The notes: generated by a model from the letters alone, not told the origin. DNA of 64,000 bases from Polyangium fumosum (GCF_005144585.1 NZ_SSMQ01000054.1:1-64000), one strand, 5' to 3'. Counted from the stretch's first letter, positions 1 to 9,692 are shown. Program-made: numbers and translations.

Positions 1-1
1 C

Positions 2-91
2 AAAGGGCTGATCCGTCGCCAACCCGGACAGCCTCGTAGCATCGAGCTCCTCGTAGACCCCGAGCTGCTTCCCGTGCTTCGAAGACCCTGA
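2..91 (+). CDS. C-terminal end of a LexA-like winged-helix regulator (5' partial)
   Basis: The window opens inside a reading frame that ends at the TGA at 89-91. The last 29 residues read KGLIRRQPGQPRSIELL followed by a short tail. This matches the end of the LexA-type N-terminal winged helix, which typically reads KGLIRR.PG.PR.IEL. The frame stops about 12 residues past that motif, so there is no room for an S24 autoprotease domain. The product is therefore probably a stand-alone DNA-binding protein, perhaps regulating the restriction enzyme 72 bp downstream. Only the tail is visible, so this is a moderate-confidence call. Confidence 0.5.
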   Translation, partial: KGLIRRQPGQPRSIELLVDPELLPVLRRP

Positions 92-163
92 AACGAATCG
101 ATCAGGATCCCTGTGTCGAGGAACTAGCGGAAAGCTCCTCAACAGGGCACTCTACGCGCCCCG

Positions 164-3100
164 ATGTCGGCCTCGACTGCTCCCACCCAACTGCCCGCAG
201 GGATCACCCCAGCACTTCGCAAGCTCGCCGAGCGCTGGGTCGACGCCAAAGCTCGCGAGCGTGCCAACTACCAGCTCTACCTCGGCGAGCTGTGCAAAGC
301 CCTCGGCGTCGAGGGCCCGAGGCCGGCAGGCAGCGGCTACGAGTACGAGTTCCCTGTCAAGGTCATCGACCGCACCGGCAAGGAAACATCGAACTTCGTG
401 GACCTCTTCAAGCAGGATCACTTCCTCATCGAGGCGAAGGACAAGGAGCCGGGGCGCTCCGACGAGCTGATGCTCCGCAAGGCCTATGGGCAGGCTCGGA
501 ACTATGTCGCCCATCTCCCCGGCAACACGCCCCCCTACATCATGGTTCTCGACGTCGCCCGGACGCTCGTCGTGTGGGATCGCTGGGACGGCACCTTCGG
601 CGGGTTCGGCGCCGGCAAGCGGATCGACCTGCCCACGCTCCACGAGCGAGAGGCCGACATCGCGCTCCTCCGCGACATCTGGGAGCGCCCCCAGGCGCGT
701 GATCCACGCGCGAAGGCCCAGGCTGTCACGGAAGAGATCGCGGAGAAGCTCGCTCGCCTTGCTGCGTCGCTGGAGACGCGTGGGTACCCCCAGGAGCGCG
801 TGAGCCGGTTCCTCATGCGTTGCGTCTTCACGATGTTTGCCGAAGACGTGCGACTCCTTCGCGACGAGCCTTTTCGCCGCATGCTCGACGACGTGGCGCT
901 GCCGAACCCCTCGGAATTCGTCCCTGCGGCCGAGGATCTCTGGCGCGCCATGGATCACGGCAAGCGCTTCGGCTCCCGCAAGCTCCTGCTGTTCAATGGT
1001 CACTTCTTCCAGCACGCCGAGGCGCTTCCGCTGGAACACAAGGACCTCGTCATCCTCCGGGAGGCGGCGGGGAAAGACTGGTCCGAGGTCGAGCCCGCAA
1101 TCTTCGGCACGCTGCTCACGCGCGCCCTCGACGCGAAAGAGCGCCACCGCCTGGGGGCGGAGTACACCCCGCCCGAGTTCATCGCGCGCGTGATCCGTCC
1201 TGCGGTCGAGGAGCCGATCCGCGAGCGCTGGACCGCGGTCCAGGCCGAAGTGCTCCAGCTTCGCGAGAAGGACACGAAGAAGAACCGCAAGGCAGCCGAG
1301 CAGCGTTTACGCGACTTCCACGTGTGGCTTCGATCGCTTCGATTCCTGGACCCGGCTTGCGGCTCCGGGAACTTCCTTTATGTCACCATGCACGCGGTGA
1401 AGCGCGTCGAGGTGGAGGTCCTGAACGAGCTCGCCGACGTGACGGGGAACCGCGAATTGCGGTTTCAGGAGGTGGATCCGAGCCAGTTCTACGGCATCGA
1501 GGTGAAGCCCTGGGCGCGCGAGATCGCCGAGCTTTCGTTATGGATCGGCTTCCACCAGTTCTGGCGGCGCGTCCATGGCGAAATCCAACCCGAGGAGCCG
1601 ATCCTGCGTGATACCGGGACGCTCGACCATCGGGACGCGGTGCTTGTGTGGGACGATGAGCGGCGCGTTCCAAGCCGCGACCGACCGGACCCGACGCCTC
1701 GCATCCCTCACCCCGTGACGGGGGAACTCGTCCCCGACCCGAAAGCGAAGCTCAAATACGTCGAGCTGATCAACGCACGCGAGGCGTCGTGGCCGCCGGC
1801 TGAATTCATCATCGGAAACCCGCCATTCCTGGGCCAGTTCCGCCAGCGGGAGGCGCTCGGGGACGGATACGTGGACGCCCTGCGCGCGGCATATCCACAC
1901 GTCCCCGATTCTGCCGATCTCGTGGTGTACTGGTGGTACAAGGCCGCCAAGGAGGTCGCCGAGGGGCGGGCGTTCAGGGCTGGTCTGATCACGACGCAGT
2001 CGATCACACAGAAGCAGAACCGACAGGTCATCGTGGATGCGGAGGCGCGCGGGGCGCGCGTTGCCTGGGCTATCGCCGATCATTACTGGAACGATGGCAG
2101 CGACGATGCGCGTGTACGCGTTGCGATGACGGTGATCGCCAAGAATCCCCCATCCGCCACGCTCGTGACTGTGGATGGGGACGCAAACGTGGTGGCGACC
2201 GTGGAGGTGCCGCGGCTCAACGCGGATCTCACAGCGCATGCAGATGTACCAACAGCAGCAGGCGTTCCTCTCCGCGCCAATGATGGGCTATCGTCACCAG
2301 GCTTCAAGCTGGATGCTGCTGGATTCATCATTGACGCGCGCGAAGCCAAGCGACTCTTTCAGGCCGATCCCCGAAATGCGGCAATCCTGAAGCCATATCG
2401 CAACGGCAAGGACTTTACCACGCGCCCGCGCAACGTGTTCTTGATCGACTTCGGTGCGATGGACGAGTCGGACGCTCGTGGGTACCCGGTGTTGTATGAT
2501 ATTGTGCGGGATCGGGTAAAACCAGAGCGCGATGTGAAGCCGGACCGGACTCGTCGGGAGCTATGGTGGCGTTTGGCGCGTCCCCGCGAGTTCCTTCGTG
2601 AAGCCCTCATCGGGCTCCCTCGGTACATTGTCACCCCTGAAACGTCGAAGCATCGAATATTCGAGTTTCTCGACGGCGTCACCGCTCCCGACAATAGCCT
2701 GATCGTTATGCCAACGGCTGACGCTTTCGTTCTCGGTGTCCTTTCGTCGGTGGTGCATAGCGTTTGGGCGCTGGCTGCCGGCAGCCGCCTCGGCATCGAC
2801 GGGACCCCGCGATACAATAAGGGCCCTTGCTTCGAGGCATTCCCCTTCCCCGATCCTCCACCCGCTCTCCGGAAAAAGATCGCCGCCATTGCCGAAGCCA
2901 TCGACACCCACCGCAAGGCAGCGCTCGCTCGTAGCGAGAAGGTCGGGATGACAACGATGTACAACGTCGTCGACAAGCTTCGCGCGGGCGCTGAGCTCTC
3001 GAAGCTGGAGCGCGAGGTCCACCAACTGGCCGCCTGCGGCACACTCCGCGATCTGCACGATGAACTCGATCGCCTCGTCGCCGAAGCCTACGGTTGGCAG

Positions 3101-3493
3101 TGGCCCGAACAGCCTGCCGAAATTCTCACCCGTCTCGTGGCGCTTCATGACCGCCGGGTCGAGGAGGAGCGTGCAGGCACCGTGCGCTGGCTCCGCCCCG
3201 ACTATCAGAAACCGCGCTTTGCCAAGGGCGCGGGCGCGGACCTCATCGCCCCCGACGACGATGCCGCCGACACGGCCGCGCCCGCGCTCGCCCCTTGGCC
3301 ATCCGACGCAATCGGCCAGATCACCGCCCTGCGTGCGCTCGTCACCGCCGCCCCCATCACCGTCGACGAAGCCGCACGCCGCTTTGCCGGCGCCCGGCGC
3401 GACATCGTAGCGCGCCACCTGGAGACCCTCGCGATCCTAGGCGAGGTGCAGACCGTCGGCCCGGAGCAGTACGCATCGACGCCGGCACGGTAG
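164..3493 (+). CDS. Type IIL restriction-modification enzyme, MmeI-like
   Basis: A single polypeptide of 1109 residues combining DNA cleavage, adenine methylation and target recognition. The N-terminal nuclease has D80, then nine residues, then E90-A-K92, matching the D-x9-ExK site of MmeI. A helical spacer follows. The N6-adenine methyltransferase domain has the SAM motif FLDPACGSGNF near residues 393-403 and the catalytic NPPF near 552-555. The target-recognition domain lies around residues 600-860, and the C-terminal helical domain ends in a small winged-helix-like segment. Length and domain order fit the family. Base composition dips in the target-recognition region (about 2200-2760), where this family commonly diversifies. 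The ATG at 164 has no obvious Shine-Dalgarno sequence. Role: defence against foreign DNA. Confidence 0.93.
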   Translation: MSASTAPTQLPAGITPALRKLAERWVDAKARERANYQLYLGELCKALGVEGPRPAGSGYEYEFPVKVIDRTGKETSNFVDLFKQDHFLIEAKDKEPGRSDELMLRKAYGQARNYVAHLPGNTPPYIMVLDVARTLVVWDRWDGTFGGFGAGKRIDLPTLHEREADIALLRDIWERPQARDPRAKAQAVTEEIAEKLARLAASLETRGYPQERVSRFLMRCVFTMFAEDVRLLRDEPFRRMLDDVALPNPSEFVPAAEDLWRAMDHGKRFGSRKLLLFNGHFFQHAEALPLEHKDLVILREAAGKDWSEVEPAIFGTLLTRALDAKERHRLGAEYTPPEFIARVIRPAVEEPIRERWTAVQAEVLQLREKDTKKNRKAAEQRLRDFHVWLRSLRFLDPACGSGNFLYVTMHAVKRVEVEVLNELADVTGNRELRFQEVDPSQFYGIEVKPWAREIAELSLWIGFHQFWRRVHGEIQPEEPILRDTGTLDHRDAVLVWDDERRVPSRDRPDPTPRIPHPVTGELVPDPKAKLKYVELINAREASWPPAEFIIGNPPFLGQFRQREALGDGYVDALRAAYPHVPDSADLVVYWWYKAAKEVAEGRAFRAGLITTQSITQKQNRQVIVDAEARGARVAWAIADHYWNDGSDDARVRVAMTVIAKNPPSATLVTVDGDANVVATVEVPRLNADLTAHADVPTAAGVPLRANDGLSSPGFKLDAAGFIIDAREAKRLFQADPRNAAILKPYRNGKDFTTRPRNVFLIDFGAMDESDARGYPVLYDIVRDRVKPERDVKPDRTRRELWWRLARPREFLREALIGLPRYIVTPETSKHRIFEFLDGVTAPDNSLIVMPTADAFVLGVLSSVVHSVWALAAGSRLGIDGTPRYNKGPCFEAFPFPDPPPALRKKIAAIAEAIDTHRKAALARSEKVGMTTMYNVVDKLRAGAELSKLEREVHQLAACGTLRDLHDELDRLVAEAYGWQWPEQPAEILTRLVALHDRRVEEERAGTVRWLRPDYQKPRFAKGAGADLIAPDDDAADTAAPALAPWPSDAIGQITALRALVTAAPITVDEAARRFAGARRDIVARHLETLAILGEVQTVGPEQYASTPAR

Positions 3494-3575
3494 CAGCAGC
3501 AGCAGATCCACCTTGACCTTCCCCCCTCCCTCCGGTTTTCCTTCCAGCCGCACCTTTCCAGAAAGGACCCCCTCA

Positions 3576-4277
3576 ATGGCAACCACCCCCGCATGGAAAC
3601 TCCGCCGCCTCGCGACCCGCGCCAAACGCGTGCAGGAGCGCAGGGCCGCGGAGTCGCCCGTCCTCGCCGCGTATTCGTCGACCCTGCCTGCGAAGGTCGA
3701 TGCCTTCGTCGCCTCCTACGACGCAGCCGCGAAATACGAAAACACCTGGCGACGTGAGATGCGCGAGGGCAAAGGCGCCGTCGCCGCGCTGCTCCGCCAT
3801 ATTCAGAGCTGGCTGCCTCTCCTCACGCGCGATATCCCGGGGTTCGACCCCTCGACCTTCGGCGACAAGCCCGACGTGCCCGATGACGTGATCGAGGACG
3901 GGAGCCGCCTCGCCGAGGTGCTGGAGGAGGCGACCACGGAAGACGGCAAGCCGCTCGCCTACAAATTCGTGGCGCTCGAAGCGCTGCATCCCTCCCTCGC
4001 ATCGGCGAACAAGGAATGGTCGGAGGCGGAAGCCGCGGACGCGACGTACCAAAAGCTCCTCAAGGAGAGCCGCGCCACCGGCGCCGTGCTCGACAAGGAG
4101 ATCCAGACGTTCCGCCGGAGCCTCGCGCATGCCGTGGGGCGAAACGACAAGGATTTTCAGAAGTTGCGCGTCGAGCGGGCGTCGCAGAAGGACGACGAGG
4201 ACGACACGGCGGCGCCCTCGCCGCCCGCGCCCGTCACGCCTGCGGCCCAGGGCGCGCCGCTTCCGACGGGCGAGTAG
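3576..4277 (+). CDS. Hypothetical helical protein with acidic/Pro-rich tail
   Basis: A 233-residue protein with no recognised domain, predicted almost entirely helical and rich in Ala, Glu, Arg and Lys. It has no signal peptide or membrane segment, so it is probably cytoplasmic. The C-terminus is a low-complexity acidic then Pro/Ala/Thr-rich tail (KDDEDDTAAPSPPAPV). The ATG at 3576 is preceded by GAAAGGA about 8 bp upstream, which decides the start over an upstream in-frame codon. It lies 82 bp after the restriction enzyme on the same strand. A 21-bp tandem array begins 33 bp after its stop. Two other hypothetical proteins in the window (17411-18115 and 43876-44397) share this build and also neighbour repeat arrays. 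Confidence 0.7.
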   Translation: MATTPAWKLRRLATRAKRVQERRAAESPVLAAYSSTLPAKVDAFVASYDAAAKYENTWRREMREGKGAVAALLRHIQSWLPLLTRDIPGFDPSTFGDKPDVPDDVIEDGSRLAEVLEEATTEDGKPLAYKFVALEALHPSLASANKEWSEAEAADATYQKLLKESRATGAVLDKEIQTFRRSLAHAVGRNDKDFQKLRVERASQKDDEDDTAAPSPPAPVTPAAQGAPLPTGE

Positions 4278-4310
4278 GCTGCGGGGCCATCGGGAGGGAC
4301 GTCCGGAAAC

Positions 4311-4418
4311 CGGTGCGCGGGGTCCGGGCGTCGGTGCGCGGGCTCCTTCGATCGGTCGGCGGGCTCCTTCGCTCGGGGAGGCGGTCTCCTTCGCTCGGGG
4401 AGGCGGGGGCCTTTGCGT
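4311..4418 (+). repeat. Five imperfect 21-23 bp tandem repeats
   Basis: Units run 4311-4331, 4332-4352, 4353-4373, 4374-4395 and 4396-4418. The best-conserved part is GGCTCCTTCGCTCGG (units 2-4 differ by one or two bases); unit 1 is the most diverged. The array lies in the 342-bp gap between the helical hypothetical protein and the membrane protein at 4620. I see no gene or clear terminator in that gap. The core CCTTCGCT recurs in the arrays at 16993 and 44580. Confidence 0.8.
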
Positions 4419-4619
4419 CGGGGTGGACGTTGCGGAGGAACGTCGGCGCGGGCGGTTCGTGAGGGAGGCGCGCCGCAGGCCGAGGGACGCGGCGCCCTCG
4501 TGACCGAGCAGCGGGGTGCGTCGTGGCGAGCGTGGGGCGCTTCGCGAGGGCGCCGAGCCGAAAGCTCCCCGGCCGCGGCGACTTCACGCGTTGACGCGAG
4601 TTTGGAGTACGGTGCGCCC

Positions 4620-5366
4620 ATGTGGCGCCTCTTCGCGAGCCTCGTCCTCGCCCTTTTCGTCACCTTCCCGCTCTGCTTCGCCGCCGTCGGCCTCGCCGTC
4701 GAGTACGCGGCCGGCAGGCTGGTCGTCGACGATACCGCATTGCCGACGTGCATCGGCCTGGCCGTGTTCATCGCCCTCTCGTCCTTCGGCGCGCTCCGCC
4801 TCTTCCAGGCCTGGCGCCGGACCCGCCCGCAGCGCAGCGAGACCACCGAGACCCGCGGCTTCCTCGAGCGTTATGCCCTCGCCAACCCCGGCCTCTTCGA
4901 GAGCGCCTTCAGCTTCAATGGCTTTGGCCTGCGCTACCTCGACCCGCACCACCACGGCCCCGGCGGCGTCCTGATGATGACCCTTTGGCTGACCATCGCC
5001 TTCCTGCCGGTCGCGCCGGTCCGTCGCGAGCGCCTGCGCTTCCTCGGCCCCGAGAAGCAGCGCGGCCTGCCCTTCGTCCTCACCTGGCAGACCACCCCGC
5101 TCCAGACCGTCGAGCGCCTCCCCGTCGACCGCCCGCGCAACCGCCGCGTCTACGGCTTCTACTATGGCCTCTTCCTGCCGCTCCTCGTCGCCCCGCCCGT
5201 CATCGGCTTCGTGACGCTGGTGCAGCGCGACTTCCACGTCGCGGCCTGGCAGTTCTTTCCCGCGGTCGCGCTCTACTTCGTCTGGGGCATCGGCCTCGTC
5301 GTCGTCGAGCGCCGCGTCATGGGCACGCCCGACGCCCGACGGCCGAGCCGAATCGACGGTGAATGA
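4620..5366 (+). CDS. Multi-pass membrane protein of unknown function
   Basis: A 248-residue protein with about five hydrophobic segments, near residues 5-28, 41-62, 117-134, 180-201 and 208-230. An Arg-rich loop (RRTRPQRSE) follows the second, which suggests that loop is cytoplasmic. A hydrophilic region around residues 70-115 contains a His cluster, DPHHHGPGG. No family is recognised. The ATG at 4620 starts directly in the first membrane segment; the frame is open further upstream, but that extension is charged and repeat-derived. It stands alone between a tandem array and a signalling operon on the same strand. Confidence 0.7.
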   Translation: MWRLFASLVLALFVTFPLCFAAVGLAVEYAAGRLVVDDTALPTCIGLAVFIALSSFGALRLFQAWRRTRPQRSETTETRGFLERYALANPGLFESAFSFNGFGLRYLDPHHHGPGGVLMMTLWLTIAFLPVAPVRRERLRFLGPEKQRGLPFVLTWQTTPLQTVERLPVDRPRNRRVYGFYYGLFLPLLVAPPVIGFVTLVQRDFHVAAWQFFPAVALYFVWGIGLVVVERRVMGTPDARRPSRIDGE

Positions 5367-5417
5367 CGTCGCGATGCTCTACCGAGCGCTTCACGCAGGG
5401 CTACGTACAGCTATGAA

Positions 5418-7760
5418 ATGTGGTACGACGCCCGAACGAGCGCGCCGGTCTGGTCGCCCCCCGCGACGACGAGCGCGAGCCCCAAGCCGCCCCCGGAGCG
5501 GACGGGGAAACGCCTCTTTGCGCGGTATGGCGTAGCCGTCGCGGCCGTCGCCGTGGTGACGGCGATTCGGCTCGCGCTCGATCCCGTGCTCGGGGAGCAG
5601 TCTCCCTTCCTGCTCTTCACCCTGGCCGTCATGGCCGCGGCCTGGTACGGCGGGCTGCGGGCGGCGCTCTTCGCCGTGGTCTTGGCCGCCCTCTCGTCCA
5701 CGTTTTTCGTCCTGCACCCGAAGTTCGAATTCGTTCTCCCGAGCGTCATGGGACAGGTGCAATTGGTGCTCTTTCTATGCACCGGCATGGGCCTGAGTTA
5801 CTTGACGGATTCGCTCCACCGCGCGCGCATCCGCGCCGAGGCCGCAGAGCAAAAGGCGCAGGCGAGCGAGGAATGGCTGCGGGTCACGCTCCGGAGCATC
5901 GGCGACGGGGTCATCGCCACGGACGAGTCGGGGCGTGTCGCATTCATGAACCCGTCCGCGGAGAAGCTCACGGGGTGGGACGCCGAAGACGCCATCGACC
6001 GGCCGCTCGGCGACGTGTTCCGCGTCGTGGGTGAGGCCGATCGAGAATCCATGGAAGACCCGGTCACGCGGGTCTTGCGGGACGGCTCCGTGGTGGGTCT
6101 CGCCAATCATACGGTGCTCCTCGCGCGCGACGAAAAAGAATACCCCATTTCGAATTCGGGGGCCCCCATCCTGGACGATACGGGCCGGATCCGCGGGGTC
6201 GTGCTCGTGTTCCAGGACGGGACGGCCGAGCACGAGGCCGCGCAGCGGCTCGCGGCGAGCGAGGAGGAGTTCCGGGAGGCCTTCGAGCGCGCCGGGGTCG
6301 GCGAGGCCCAGGTGGAGCTGTCGACCGGGCGATTCCTGCGCGTGAACCACATGCTCAGTGAAATCACGGGGTGCACGGCGGACGAGCTCGCGCGCATGAC
6401 GTTCTCCGAGCTCACGCACCCGGACAACCGGGCCGCGGATTGGAGGCGATTCCAGGCGGCCGTCCGGGGGGAATGCCCCATGTTCGAGAGCGATACACGG
6501 TACGTCCGCAAGGACGGTCGGGAAATCCAGGTGCGGGTGACCGCGACCATCGTTCGCAACGCGCAGGGGGAGCCGCTGCGCGCCCTGTTCGTCTTCCACG
6601 ACGTGACGGAGCGGGCCGAGGCCGAGCAGGCGCTGCGGCATGGGAAAGCGCTCTTGCGGGCCGTCACCGACGCCACGAGCGACCTCATTTACGCCAAAGA
6701 CCTCGCCGGTCGGCTCACGCTGGCGAACCCGGCCACGCTGCGCGTCCTCGGGCGGACCGAGGAAGAAGCGATCGGGCACCGCGACACCGATTTTGCCCCG
6801 CAACCCGCGCAGGGCCGCCATATCGCCGCGCTCGATCGGCGCGTCTTCACGACCGGCCAGGAGATCAGGGCAGAGGAGGAGTTCGGGCCGCCGGGCGCGG
6901 TCCGGACCTATTCGACGATCAAGACGCCGCTCCGGAACGAAAGCGGGGCCGTGGTCGGCCTGGTCGGGGTCTCGCGCGACGTCACGGACCAAAAGCATGC
7001 GGAAGAGGAAGTGCGCCGGCTCAATGCCGAGCTCGAACTGCGGGTGGACGAACGCACCCGCGCGCTCTCCGACGCGAATGCCGAGCTCGAGGCGTTCTCC
7101 TACACGATCGCCCACGACCTCCGGGCCCCCGTGCGCAACATGCATTCCCTCGCCGACGCGCTGGTCGAGGATCATGCGGAGGAGCTCTCCCCCGACGCCC
7201 GGGGCTACACGCAGCGCATCGTTTCGGCCGCGGTCCGGATGGACGACCTCATCAAGGACTTGCTCGCGTACGCCCGGCTGGCGCGGGAGGCGATTCGCCT
7301 CGATCCGCTCGACTTGGACGCCGTGCTGACCGACGTTCTCGGGCAAATGCGCCCAGAGATCCGCGAGCGAGGGGCCGAGGTGCGCGTGGCGTGGCCGCTC
7401 GGCCGGGTGATCGCCCATCGGACGACGCTCGGGCAGGTCGTGACGAACCTGCTCGGCAATGCCATCAAATTCGCGGAAGCGGGCAAGACGCCCGTGGCGT
7501 ACGTGCGCTCCGAGGACCGCGGCGATCGCGTCCGGCTCTGGGTCGAAGACCGTGGCATCGGCGTCGAGCCCGAGCACCGAGAGCGCATCTTCCGGGTCTT
7601 CGAGCGTCTCCACGCGCAGGAGGCCTACCCGGGCACCGGCATCGGCCTTGCCATCGTTCGAAAGGGCGCCGAACGAATGGGCGGATCGTGCGGGGTCGAG
7701 GCCAATCCGGGCGGAGGGAGCCGGTTCTGGGTCGAGCTGCCGAAGCAGGAGAACGCATGA
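5418..7760 (+). CDS. Multi-PAS sensor histidine kinase with DUF4118-like membrane domain
   Basis: A 780-residue sensor kinase. Residues about 30-130 form a KdpD-like DUF4118 region of closely spaced membrane segments, followed by a short coiled coil. Three PAS domains follow (about 145-270, 280-400 and 405-530), with typical DVTERAEAEQ and DVTDQKHAEE exits. The dimerisation domain has the phosphoacceptor H566 in SYTIAHDLRAP, a form often seen in phytochrome-type kinases. The ATPase domain has NLLGNAIKF (N box), EDRGIGV (G1) and GTGIGLAI (G2). It probably senses a small ligand or redox signal and passes phosphate to the response regulator encoded next, whose ATG overlaps its stop by four bases. 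Confidence 0.92.
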   Translation: MWYDARTSAPVWSPPATTSASPKPPPERTGKRLFARYGVAVAAVAVVTAIRLALDPVLGEQSPFLLFTLAVMAAAWYGGLRAALFAVVLAALSSTFFVLHPKFEFVLPSVMGQVQLVLFLCTGMGLSYLTDSLHRARIRAEAAEQKAQASEEWLRVTLRSIGDGVIATDESGRVAFMNPSAEKLTGWDAEDAIDRPLGDVFRVVGEADRESMEDPVTRVLRDGSVVGLANHTVLLARDEKEYPISNSGAPILDDTGRIRGVVLVFQDGTAEHEAAQRLAASEEEFREAFERAGVGEAQVELSTGRFLRVNHMLSEITGCTADELARMTFSELTHPDNRAADWRRFQAAVRGECPMFESDTRYVRKDGREIQVRVTATIVRNAQGEPLRALFVFHDVTERAEAEQALRHGKALLRAVTDATSDLIYAKDLAGRLTLANPATLRVLGRTEEEAIGHRDTDFAPQPAQGRHIAALDRRVFTTGQEIRAEEEFGPPGAVRTYSTIKTPLRNESGAVVGLVGVSRDVTDQKHAEEEVRRLNAELELRVDERTRALSDANAELEAFSYTIAHDLRAPVRNMHSLADALVEDHAEELSPDARGYTQRIVSAAVRMDDLIKDLLAYARLAREAIRLDPLDLDAVLTDVLGQMRPEIRERGAEVRVAWPLGRVIAHRTTLGQVVTNLLGNAIKFAEAGKTPVAYVRSEDRGDRVRLWVEDRGIGVEPEHRERIFRVFERLHAQEAYPGTGIGLAIVRKGAERMGGSCGVEANPGGGSRFWVELPKQENA

Positions 7761-8209
7761 ACATCGAAGACCTCGGCGTGCTCGTGGTCGAGGACGACTC
7801 GACCGACGTCCTCATGATTCGCCGCGCCTTCAAGAAAGCGCAGCTCTTGAACCCGCTCCATTTCGTGGACAACGGCGACACGGCCGTCGATTACCTCTCG
7901 GGGAGGCCGCCGTACGACGATCGCAGGGAGCACCCGCTGCCGGCGCTCATCCTGCTCGACCTGAAGCTGCCGCGGCGCTCCGGGCTGGAGGTCCTGGAAT
8001 GGCTGCGGAGCCAGCCGGGGCTCCGGCGGATCCCGGTCGTCGTGCTGACGTCGTCGATGGAGAGCACCGACGTCCGCAAAGCGTACGACCTCGGGTGCAA
8101 TTCGTACCTGGTCAAGCCCGTCAGCTTCGAGGGGCTGCTCGACGCGGTGAAGGCGCTCGGGGTCTACTGGCTCATCCTCAATCGGAAGCCCGACACGGAG
8201 GTCGCCTGA
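7757..8209 (+). CDS. Single-domain response regulator (Rcp1-like)
   Basis: A 150-residue CheY-like receiver with no output domain. The acidic pocket is VEDDSTD near residue 10, the phosphoacceptor is D68 in LILLDLKLPRRSG, the conserved Thr/Ser is in VVVLTSS, and the Lys is in SYLVKPVSF. The long loop before D68 is typical of Rcp1-type regulators that partner phytochrome-like kinases. The start codon overlaps the kinase stop (ATGA at 7757-7760), implying translational coupling. It is likely a phosphate shuttle between the kinase before it and the hybrid kinase four bases after it. Confidence 0.93.
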   Translation: MNIEDLGVLVVEDDSTDVLMIRRAFKKAQLLNPLHFVDNGDTAVDYLSGRPPYDDRREHPLPALILLDLKLPRRSGLEVLEWLRSQPGLRRIPVVVLTSSMESTDVRKAYDLGCNSYLVKPVSFEGLLDAVKALGVYWLILNRKPDTEVA

Positions 8210-8213
8210 ACTC

Positions 8214-9692
8214 ATGCGTTTCCTCGTCCTGGACGACAACCCGGACGACCGCCTCATGGCCATCCGGCTCCTCTCGCACGAATTTCCGGAGCTCGAGACG
8301 GACGAGGTCTTCGATCGGGCCGGGTTCGAACGGGCGCTCGCCCGCGGCGGGTACGACGCCGTCGTGACCGATTACATGATGCAATGGACGGACGGCATTC
8401 AGGTCCTCCAGCTCGTCAAGAGCCAGTGGCCCGATTGCCCGGTCGTCCTGTTCACGGGCAGCGGGAACGAGGAGGTGGCGGTCGAGGCCATGAAGGCCGG
8501 GGCCGACGATTACGTGGCCAAGAGCCCCCACCGAAGGGTCCGGCTGCCGCTCGCCGTCCGGCACGCGATCGAGCGAGCCACGGCCAAGCGACGGCTCACC
8601 CAGGTCGAGGCCGACCTCCAGCAGCTCACGGACGCGCTCGACGTCGGGGTGTTTCGCGCCACCCCCGAGGGCGAGCTTCTCTCGTGCAATCCCGCGTTTT
8701 TGCGGATCATCGGCCAGCGCACGCTGGAGGAGGCGCGGGCGAGGAGCATCGAATGCCTCCTTTGGCCGCCGGTGGACGAGGTCCGGGCGAGCGAGCGCGG
8801 GCACGCCACGACCAAGCGGGACATGGAGGTGTGCCGGCCGGACGGCTCGCGGGTATGGGCGCGGGTGAGCGAGCGCGTGAGGGTGGACGACGGCCGGACG
8901 GTGGTGGACGGGCTCGTGGAGGACATCAGCGAACGCAGAGCGCTGGAAGAGGGCCTCCGGACGCGGACACTGGAGCTCCAGCAAGCAGACCAGCGCAAGG
9001 ATGAATTCCTCGCCATGCTCGCCCACGAGCTGCGCAATCCGCTGGCGCCGATCCTCAACGCGGCGACCCTCGTGCGATACAAGACGGCTTCGCTCGCGGA
9101 CACGCGGGTGCGGGACGCCTGCATGATCATCGAGCGTCAGGTGATGACGTTGTCGCGGCTGGTCGACGACCTGCTCGACGCGTCGCGGGTGAGCCAGGGA
9201 AAGATCACGCTCCACCCCGAGGTCATCGACCTCGGATGGGCCGTGACGCAGGCCGTAGAAATGGTGCGTCCGCTCGTGGAGGCGCGGCGGCAGAAGCTCG
9301 TCGTGCAATTGCCTCCGGCGCCGGCGCCCGTGCGCGCGGACCTCACGCGGCTGACGCAGGTCTTCGCGAACCTGCTCAACAACGCGGCGAAGTTCACCCC
9401 GCAGGGAGGGCAGATCGGCATCACCGCCACGCAAAGCGGAGAGGACGTGGTCGTGCGGATCACGGATACGGGAATGGGAATCAACGCGGCGCTCCTGCCG
9501 CGTATCTTCGATCTGTTCACGCAGGGCGATGTGTCCATCGACCGTGCGCAAGGGGGGCTCGGGGTGGGATTGACGCTCGTCAAGCAGCTCGTCGAGATGC
9601 ACGGCGGGGCCGTGACGGCGGAGAGCGAGGGGGCGGGTCAAGGCAGCGCATTCACGGTCCGGCTGCCGGCGTCGAAGGTGGAGGCCCGTTGA
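8214..9692 (+). CDS. Hybrid sensor kinase: receiver-PAS-HisKA-HATPase
   Basis: A 492-residue protein with a receiver at its N-terminus (phosphoacceptor D53 in VVTDYMMQWTDG; K in DDYVAKSPHRR), a PAS domain (about 135-245), a HisKA dimer with H271 in MLAHELRNPLAPILN, and an ATPase domain with NLLNNAAKF, DTGMGI and GLGVGLTLV. There is no membrane segment, so it is cytosolic. An N-terminal receiver means it can be controlled by phosphotransfer from another kinase, consistent with its place as third gene of the operon starting at 5418. No output regulator with a DNA-binding domain is encoded here, so the final target lies elsewhere. Confidence 0.93.
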   Translation: MRFLVLDDNPDDRLMAIRLLSHEFPELETDEVFDRAGFERALARGGYDAVVTDYMMQWTDGIQVLQLVKSQWPDCPVVLFTGSGNEEVAVEAMKAGADDYVAKSPHRRVRLPLAVRHAIERATAKRRLTQVEADLQQLTDALDVGVFRATPEGELLSCNPAFLRIIGQRTLEEARARSIECLLWPPVDEVRASERGHATTKRDMEVCRPDGSRVWARVSERVRVDDGRTVVDGLVEDISERRALEEGLRTRTLELQQADQRKDEFLAMLAHELRNPLAPILNAATLVRYKTASLADTRVRDACMIIERQVMTLSRLVDDLLDASRVSQGKITLHPEVIDLGWAVTQAVEMVRPLVEARRQKLVVQLPPAPAPVRADLTRLTQVFANLLNNAAKFTPQGGQIGITATQSGEDVVVRITDTGMGINAALLPRIFDLFTQGDVSIDRAQGGLGVGLTLVKQLVEMHGGAVTAESEGAGQGSAFTVRLPASKVEAR

